Shown in pieces: positions 3,533-8,269 of a DNA stretch of 8,269 nucleotides. Position 1 is the stretch's first letter, and each line of letters opens with the position of its first letter. Source of the DNA: Armatimonadota bacterium (lineage in GTDB: Bacteria > Armatimonadota > UBA10988); the NCBI GenBank assembly GCA_016183835.1, contig JACPDV010000211.1, positions 1 to 8,269 on the forward strand. The letters run 5' to 3'. The translations under genes and the position numbers were made by a program. Under the pieces are notes generated by a model that saw only the letters and a list, made by a program, of their open reading frames with translations, made no database searches and was not told where the DNA came from.

Positions 3533-5887
3533 ATCCTGCGTCAGCTCCAGCGGCGGGAGCTCGACCTCCTCCTGGTCCAAGTCAGCCAACGGCCCCGTGA
3601 CCTGCCAGTCCCGCCGCAGCGTTGCGGCCACGTTCACGCGCCATCCGCCGCGCTCGTACACCGGCAGGCTGAACCCGCCGTCCCGGTCAGTCACCACCCG
3701 CCGGCCCCAAGGATCGGGGCACATCGGCCAAGGCCAGCACGAGCCGAACCACAGTGCTACCTCCGTGCGCGCCAGCGGTCGCCCGCGGCGGAGCACGCGG
3801 CCCCGCACGATGCCGGTCCGCGGCGGCTCCGCCGCCGTCAGTTCCACCTGTGTGGGTCCCTCCGGCGCGACGGAGACCAGCGACTCGCCGTGAGCCTGTC
3901 CGAGGCGGGTCGCCAGCATGTAGTTCCCCGGCGGCAGGCCGGTGATGCGGAACTGTCCGTCGCCGTCGCGGGAGAACTGCGCCGGGTAGAGCCAGTAGAA
4001 GCGGTAGTGCCAGTTGCCGTAGAGCTGCTCCCATGCCTCGTCGAGCTTCGCGTCGCCCGTACGCCGGAACGGCGTCAGGAGCACGCCGCCAAGCGGCTGG
4101 CCGCTGCCCGTGGCACGAACCGTGCCCTCGATCGCGCCGCCCGCGGTCAGGCGCAGCGTCTGCTCGGTCCGCGGCCGGTCGGCGCGGTAGGTCACCCAAT
4201 CCGGTCCCGCCCCGCCGACCCCGGACACTAACAGGCTCACGGCGGCGCGCACCTGCGTGTCGTCCCAGGCGGGTGGCGGCACCCGCTGCTCGATCCGCCC
4301 CTCCGCATCGGTGGTGCCGTTGGCAGTGCCCGAGACGTTGGCCTTCGCCGCGGGCCTACCGTCGGGCCTCACCAGCCGCAAGACCAGCTTCGGATCGAAC
4401 GCGGGCATGACCAGCCGCACGCCGGCAGTGGTGGCCGGGCCGACTTGCAGCGAGCCGTAGCGGGTATGCTGGCCCTCCCGGACCCACACTCGGTACGGAC
4501 CGACAGTCATCCAGGGCAGGTGGAATCGGCCATCAGGCCCGGCCGTAGCGTCGCGCTCGGACGGACCCATCAGTCTGGCTCTGGCGCCTTTGGCCGGCGA
4601 GCCGTCCGGTCGGACGATGGCTCCGTCCAGCGTTCCTGCCGGCAGAGCTACTTCGACCCGCGAGATTCCGTCCGCGGCGACCTCAACGGGCGCCTTGAGC
4701 AGCCATCCCGTGTCCACGCTCACTTTGACGCGGTAGCGGCCGGGCCTGAGCGCAGGCACGCGGAACCTGCCACCGGCGTCGGTGAGCGCGAGCACACCGG
4801 GTTCCATCTCCCACCGGAGCGCCTCCTGCGACGAGGTCGAGAGCTCTTCGAGACTGATCTGGACCCCTGCCACCGGCGTGTTGGCGTCCGGCTCCAGCAC
4901 CCGTCCCTCGAGCGCGTTGGACAGCAGGCGGATGTTCAGCGGGGAGACGACGTCACCGGCCACCTCCAGCCGCCCGCGCCACGAAGCGCCCGCGAGGTCG
5001 GCAGCCCGGAGGCGGTAGGAGCCTTCTCCGACCGGCGGCAAGCTGAACCTGCCCTGGCCGTCAGTGCGAATGCTGCGTTGCCGGTCGGCCGGCACCGCGT
5101 CGCCTCGTGCGTCGGCGGGTGTTGGTGCGATGCCGACGAACTGCTCCATGGTAGCGATCAGCACCACGCTCGCCTGCGCCGCCGGCAGGCCATCGGCGCC
5201 CAGCACCGTGCCCTCAATCGTGAACCCCTGAAGCGCCACCTCGCACGTCAGCCGCTGGCCCTCGGCCGTGAGCTTCCAGTAGGGTTGGGCAACCGTGCCG
5301 AAGGGCGCGACGACCGGCGCCTCGAACACCGCCGGGTAGTCGCCGGGCTCCAGGCCGTCGAAGCTGAAGCGCCCGTCGGCGCCGATGTGCCGGACGGTCT
5401 CGTCGCAGCACCAGTCACCGTCGGACGGCTCCAGCAACTCCGTGGGCCAGGTGTTGCGGACATCCAGCTCCGCGCCGGCCACCGACGGCCCGCCCGGCCG
5501 CCAGGTGACGCGCCCGTCGATCCGGCAGGTGCCTTGCACCACGCGCAGCGGCGCCGCGCCGTCGCTGGCTTCGATGCGGATGGTCCGGTGCACCACCGGC
5601 TCGTCGGCCTCGCGCACCTGGATCCACCACGGGCCAGGCTTCGGCGCCCCGAGTGAGAACCGGCCGTGGCGGTCGGTGTGGGTTTCGGCCACGGCGGCGG
5701 GTAATGCGCTACGGTCGTCGGGTCTGACCCGCACGGCGAAGAGCCCCACCTTGGCCCCCGCCCACGGCGTCTTCCCGTCACTCCGAAACGCCTGGCCGGT
5801 CACCATCACCGGCGGCGCCATGCATACCGCTTGGGCGAACAGCAACGAGGACGTCACCACGCACGCCGAGCGAGCCAGACTGCCCAT
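3455..5887 (-). CDS. Exported protein of eight carboxypeptidase-regulatory-like (Ig-fold) modules
   Basis: The 810-aa product starts with a signal peptide (MGSLARSACVVTSSLLFAQA, cleavage near residue 20). About eight beta-sandwich modules of 80-110 residues follow. Each has an opening such as EGTVLGADGLPAAQASVVL or EGRVLEPDANTPVAGVQISL and ends in a 'TD-GRFSL-P---G-YRV-V' hairpin. The hairpins lie near 71-89, 168-188, 275-295, 369-389, 449-469, 526-536 (weak), 639-659 and 733-753. This is the pattern of CarboxypepD_reg/DUF4480-like repeats, usually structural or carbohydrate-binding in secreted and cell-surface proteins; no catalytic domain is visible. The ATG has GGGGAG 8 nt upstream (5896-5901 on the plus strand). 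It lies 63 bp downstream of the pectate lyase on the same strand, so probably one operon. The last 25 residues (786-810, Arg/Pro-rich) are antisense to a foreign gene remnant and are probably not original. Confidence 0.88.
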   Translation of the reverse strand: MGSLARSACVVTSSLLFAQAVCMAPPVMVTGQAFRSDGKTPWAGAKVGLFAVRVRPDDRSALPAAVAETHTDRHGRFSLGAPKPGPWWIQVREADEPVVHRTIRIEASDGAAPLRVVQGTCRIDGRVTWRPGGPSVAGAELDVRNTWPTELLEPSDGDWCCDETVRHIGADGRFSFDGLEPGDYPAVFEAPVVAPFGTVAQPYWKLTAEGQRLTCEVALQGFTIEGTVLGADGLPAAQASVVLIATMEQFVGIAPTPADARGDAVPADRQRSIRTDGQGRFSLPPVGEGSYRLRAADLAGASWRGRLEVAGDVVSPLNIRLLSNALEGRVLEPDANTPVAGVQISLEELSTSSQEALRWEMEPGVLALTDAGGRFRVPALRPGRYRVKVSVDTGWLLKAPVEVAADGISRVEVALPAGTLDGAIVRPDGSPAKGARARLMGPSERDATAGPDGRFHLPWMTVGPYRVWVREGQHTRYGSLQVGPATTAGVRLVMPAFDPKLVLRLVRPDGRPAAKANVSGTANGTTDAEGRIEQRVPPPAWDDTQVRAAVSLLVSGVGGAGPDWVTYRADRPRTEQTLRLTAGGAIEGTVRATGSGQPLGGVLLTPFRRTGDAKLDEAWEQLYGNWHYRFYWLYPAQFSRDGDGQFRITGLPPGNYMLATRLGQAHGESLVSVAPEGPTQVELTAAEPPRTGIVRGRVLRRGRPLARTEVALWFGSCWPWPMCPDPWGRRVVTDRDGGFSLPVYERGGWRVNVAATLRRDWQVTGPLADLDQEEVELPPLELTQDTAPRPPPVRTRRSSRPGAPSAGPRR

Positions 5888-5950
5888 TGGTGTCGCTCCC
5901 CGTGCCGCACGATTTTGGACGGCGCCGAAGTTGGTGCGTTCCCCCCGTAC

Positions 5951-7375
5951 TCAGCCGCCCGCCTTGCCCGCCGCCTCCAGGTACGCCGCGATGGCCCGCA
6001 GATTCCGCTCCGCCGTCTGCATCTCGATCCTCCCGCCCGTCACCCACCGCCCCTCGGCGTCGAGCGTCTCGGCCACCTTCTGCGCCGCCGGCAGGAGCTG
6101 CTGCGCACGCCGGGCCCACTGCTCCTTCGTTCGCGCCGGGCTGCGCTGCGCCAGCGTCGCCTCGCGGCCCGCCGCCAAGGTCCGCCGGCAGAGCTCGATC
6201 GTGCTCCGCGCGTAGTTGCCGCTGAACGAGTAGTGCGTCGGCACGTTGCTCCCGTCGTAGGTCAGCTCGTAGGTGTCCTTGACGAAGTAGAGCGGCTTGC
6301 TGGTCTGCAACTCGTAGAACCGGGCCCAGACGTTCGGGGCGATCTGCGACTTCTCGTACCAGTCGAGCGCCGGCAGGATGGGCTTGAGGAACCGCTCGTC
6401 GCCGGTGCGGAGCCACAGCTCGACGAGCGTGCGGAGCGCGCCACAGCTCTCGGCGCCAGTGATGGCGGGGGGTTCGAACTTGCGCGCCCAGGCCGGCTCC
6501 ATGTTCGGATTGTACTGCTGCGCCCAGGCCGGCTGCGGGTCGGGCATCTGCGCCAGGATCAGGAACTCCCCGCCGCGCTTCGCGGAGGCCAGCCAGCGCT
6601 CGTCGCCGAGCCATTCCCAGGCCAGCAGCATGGTGCTCACGCAGTCGGCGAGGGTGTCGTCGTTGAGCGTGTAGTAGCCGGCGTAGTTCTCCTCGGGGAA
6701 GGTGCGCGACCAGGACTCGGGATAGCGCGCCTTGAGCACCGGCCGCTCGGGCGCCGGGCCGGAGTAACGCTGCGGCCATGCGCCGTTGGCGTACTGCGCC
6801 TTGACCAGGGCGTCAAGGCCGTAGGTCAGCGCCGTGTGGATGGACTCCCGCTTGCCCTGCCAGCGCCGATCCAGCTCGATCAGGAGGCGCAGGGCGGACT
6901 GGGTGTTGTCGTCGTCCACGGTGGAGGTGTTGCGCAGCTTGCCGACCGGCTTGCCGGCCTCCACGTCGCGGCGGTAGACCCAGCGTTGCGAGGCGGTCTC
7001 GTCGAAGTCGATCAGGTAGTCCCACCCGCCGGAGGCGAGCTGGCCCCAGGCCAGGCACTCGCCCGCGTCGGTGGCGGCGTCGAGGTAGCGCTGGTCGCCG
7101 GTGGCGTCGTAGAGCGCCAGGTACGCCAGGCCCAGACTGGGCGTGCCGGGCGGCTGGACCCAGACCTGCGAGGCGGTGGCCTTCTCCTCGCCGGCGCGCT
7201 CGGCCAGGTCGAGGCTGTAGGTCCAGAGGTAGCCGCCGTGGCAGGCGATGGTGCCGCGCAGGCAGGCGGTGGCGCGCTCGGCGGCACTCCGGGCGGCAGC
7301 AGCATCGAAGTCGGCCCGGGCCGCCGCGGCGAGGAGCAGCACGCCGAGGGCCAGCCGGTAGGTGCGAGGGTGCAT
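5951..7375 (-). CDS. Secreted pectate lyase, polysaccharide lyase family 10 (Pec_lyase)
   Basis: Of the starts in this frame I choose the ATG at 7375, giving 474 aa, because it opens a clear signal peptide (MHPRTYRLALGVLLLAAAARA, cleavage near 21) and has GGAGAG 5 nt upstream. The frame runs open further upstream, but that part is antisense to the phosphoesterase gene. Family 10 features are STVDDDNTQSALRLL (151-165), GAWPQRY (198-204), YTLNDDTLADC (235-245), PAWAQQYNPNMEPAWARKFEP (282-302) and VWARFYELQTSKPLY (349-363). The fold is an alpha/alpha toroid that cleaves polygalacturonate by calcium-dependent beta-elimination. From memory, relatives carry RPIF--RDG after the RFYE motif; here it reads KPLYFVKDT, so activity or specificity may differ. 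The gene leads the minus-strand pair with the modular exported protein and is divergent from the phosphoesterase. A remnant of a paralogue lies at 3297-3435. Confidence 0.88.
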   Translation of the reverse strand: MHPRTYRLALGVLLLAAAARADFDAAAARSAAERATACLRGTIACHGGYLWTYSLDLAERAGEEKATASQVWVQPPGTPSLGLAYLALYDATGDQRYLDAATDAGECLAWGQLASGGWDYLIDFDETASQRWVYRRDVEAGKPVGKLRNTSTVDDDNTQSALRLLIELDRRWQGKRESIHTALTYGLDALVKAQYANGAWPQRYSGPAPERPVLKARYPESWSRTFPEENYAGYYTLNDDTLADCVSTMLLAWEWLGDERWLASAKRGGEFLILAQMPDPQPAWAQQYNPNMEPAWARKFEPPAITGAESCGALRTLVELWLRTGDERFLKPILPALDWYEKSQIAPNVWARFYELQTSKPLYFVKDTYELTYDGSNVPTHYSFSGNYARSTIELCRRTLAAGREATLAQRSPARTKEQWARRAQQLLPAAQKVAETLDAEGRWVTGGRIEMQTAERNLRAIAAYLEAAGKAGG

Positions 7376-7534
7376 GGGCGCTCTCCGAAGACAGTCTACC
7401 CGATCGGTCAGAGGCCGCGTAGGCGGCCTTGGTCGTCCCAGCCGGTCCTTCAGGGCCGGTCCATGCGACGGTGAGCCGCAAGCCTGGGGAGGATATTGCG
7501 GCAGCACCGCGGAGTTCCCGTCGGGAGCGACTCC
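7376..7534. promoter_or_regulatory. Divergent intergenic region between the pectate lyase and the phosphoesterase
   Basis: This 159-bp region must hold promoters for both genes. On the minus strand TAGACT (plus-strand AGTCTA at 7393-7398) ends 17 nt before the lyase ATG and could be a -10 box, without a clear -35. A perfect hairpin AGGCCGC-GTAG-GCGGCCT lies at 7412-7429 (centre pairs GGCCGC/GCGGCC, loop GTAG). An 8-nt direct repeat GCCGGTCC occurs at 7441-7448 and 7455-7462. These are possible regulator sites. I see no convincing plus-strand promoter and no gene. Confidence 0.35.
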
Positions 7535-8269
7535 ATGCGGCGATGGTGGCGGCTGGCGGCGGCGGTGGCGATGGTGGCGGCAGTCTGCTGGACGGCGGCG
7601 GCCGCGGACGACGAGGGCTTCACCTTCGTCGAGGCGGCGGACACGCACGTCCTCGACGCCGCCAGCACGCTCTACCTCAACCGGGTGGTGGACCTGATCA
7701 ACGCCGACGAGAAGGTGGAGCTCAGCCTCTGGGCGGGCGACCTGACCACGGCCTCGAAGCCGGAAGAGATGAAGCTGGCCAAGGCTTGCCTCGACCGCCT
7801 GAAGCGCCCCCACTACGCTGTGCGCGGCAACCACGACCAGCAGCCGGGGGTGTTCGAGGCGATCATCGGGCCGCTGCGGCGGACGTTCGACCACGGCGGG
7901 TGGCGGTTCCTGCTGTGCGACAGCAACCCCGGCGATGCGACGCCAATGTCACAGACCGACCGCGACTGGCTGGCCGAGCAGCTCAGGAAGACCGACCCGA
8001 AGATGCCGCTGGTGCTGTGCTGCCACCATCCCCTCGGCCCGCACGCCAAGACCCGCCTCGCCGGCGCCGACGGCGTGCTCGCCCTGTTCAAGGGGTACAA
8101 CCTGAAGGCGGTCCTGAACGCGCACTTCCACGGCAACCAGCAGGAGACGGTGGACGGCGTGCTGTTCACCACCACGGCCTGCTGCACCACCACACGGACC
8201 AACCACGACGGGACGAAGCCGAAGGGGTACCGGCGGTTCCACTGCATGGCGGAGGGAGCGATCACCACG
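7535..8269 (+). CDS. Exported calcineurin-like metallophosphoesterase (3' end outside window)
   Basis: The frame is open from the ATG at 7535 to the right edge, giving 245 visible residues without a stop. GGGAG at 7523-7527, 7 nt upstream, supports this start. A signal peptide (MRRWWRLAAAVAMVAAVCWT plus AAAA, cleavage near 24) is followed by the ordered metallophosphoesterase motifs: D36-x-H38 in EAADTHV, GD (68-69) in WAGDLTT, GNHD (98-101), HH (164-165) in CCHHPLG, and H197/H199 in NAHFHGN. All metal-ligand positions are present; the usual GHxH reads AHFH, changing only the non-ligand glycine. Such proteins hydrolyse phosphomono- or diesters at a two-metal centre, here outside the cytoplasm; the substrate is unknown. 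It is transcribed away from the pectate lyase, with 159 bp between the starts. Missing at the right edge: the last strands and any C-terminal domain. Confidence 0.88.
   Translation, partial: MRRWWRLAAAVAMVAAVCWTAAAADDEGFTFVEAADTHVLDAASTLYLNRVVDLINADEKVELSLWAGDLTTASKPEEMKLAKACLDRLKRPHYAVRGNHDQQPGVFEAIIGPLRRTFDHGGWRFLLCDSNPGDATPMSQTDRDWLAEQLRKTDPKMPLVLCCHHPLGPHAKTRLAGADGVLALFKGYNLKAVLNAHFHGNQQETVDGVLFTTTACCTTTRTNHDGTKPKGYRRFHCMAEGAITT

Noticed and set aside
3153..3893. Plus-strand frame of 246 codons over the scar
   Set aside because: It is a frame-shifted reading of the end of paralogue B, both remnants and the antisense of the modular protein; no coherent protein.
4445..5656. Long plus-strand open frame (403 codons) opposite the modular exported protein
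   Set aside because: The translation is Arg/His/Pro-rich without domains, whereas the minus strand shows a signal peptide, eight repeated modules and a ribosome binding site. It is a GC-driven antisense frame.
7412..7429. Hairpin as a rho-independent terminator
   Set aside because: It lies upstream of both flanking genes and only two T residues follow it.
5831..7474. Plus-strand open frame of 547 codons across the pectate lyase
   Set aside because: It runs antisense through the family 10 motifs and over two gene boundaries; long open antisense frames are expected at this G+C.
7376..7894. 173-residue N-terminal extension of the pectate lyase
   Set aside because: It is antisense to the phosphoesterase coding region. 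The ATG at 7375 has a ribosome binding site and begins a signal peptide.

Overview
The window is high in G+C throughout, with codons ending mostly in G or C. Gene content points to a free-living, polysaccharide-degrading bacterium of the Planctomycetota/Armatimonadota kind: a family 10 pectate lyase, a large exported protein of repeated carboxypeptidase-regulatory-like modules, an exported calcineurin-like phosphoesterase and a TolB/WD40-like propeller fragment. The phylum is an inference from gene style only; there is no rRNA or marker gene here.

Layout, left to right. (1) 2-640 (+): C-terminal part of a beta-propeller-like protein that starts outside the window. (2) 637-~745: an orphan copy of the promoter and first ~15-25 codons of a paralogous gene family whose two intact members lie downstream. 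(3) 795-1455: a toxin-antitoxin pair (75-aa antitoxin-like protein and a PIN-domain toxin overlapping by 11 nt), with its own TATAAT box and a less GC-biased codon usage than its neighbours. (4) 1527-2384 and 2453-3292: two tandem paralogues of an unrecognised family, with about four membrane helices followed by a helical C-terminal domain. Each is preceded at the same distance by a TTGACT-N18-TA[CG]A[CT]C element only 6 nt from the ATG, with no Shine-Dalgarno, so the mRNAs may be leaderless. (5) 3297-3532: a chimeric scar made of the 3' end of a second pectate lyase gene (- strand) joined to the 3' end of a further copy of the membrane family (+ strand). (6) 5887-3455 (-): the modular exported protein, whose last 25 codons run antisense through that scar. 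(7) 7375-5951 (-): the intact pectate lyase, 63 bp upstream of the modular protein and probably co-transcribed with it. (8) 7535-8269 (+): a divergently transcribed metallophosphoesterase, cut by the right edge.

The most interesting part is 637-3532: two intact and at least two broken copies of one uncharacterised membrane-protein family, a TA module apparently sitting inside a broken copy, and a recombination scar that has altered the end of a neighbouring gene. The two intact copies differ widely across their central membrane and linker region but share an almost invariant 99-residue C-terminal domain that is held by purifying selection (about 26 silent versus 3 replacement codon changes by hand count). 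The right half reads as a pectin-degradation operon (exported lyase plus exported modular protein) with a divergent exported phosphoesterase.
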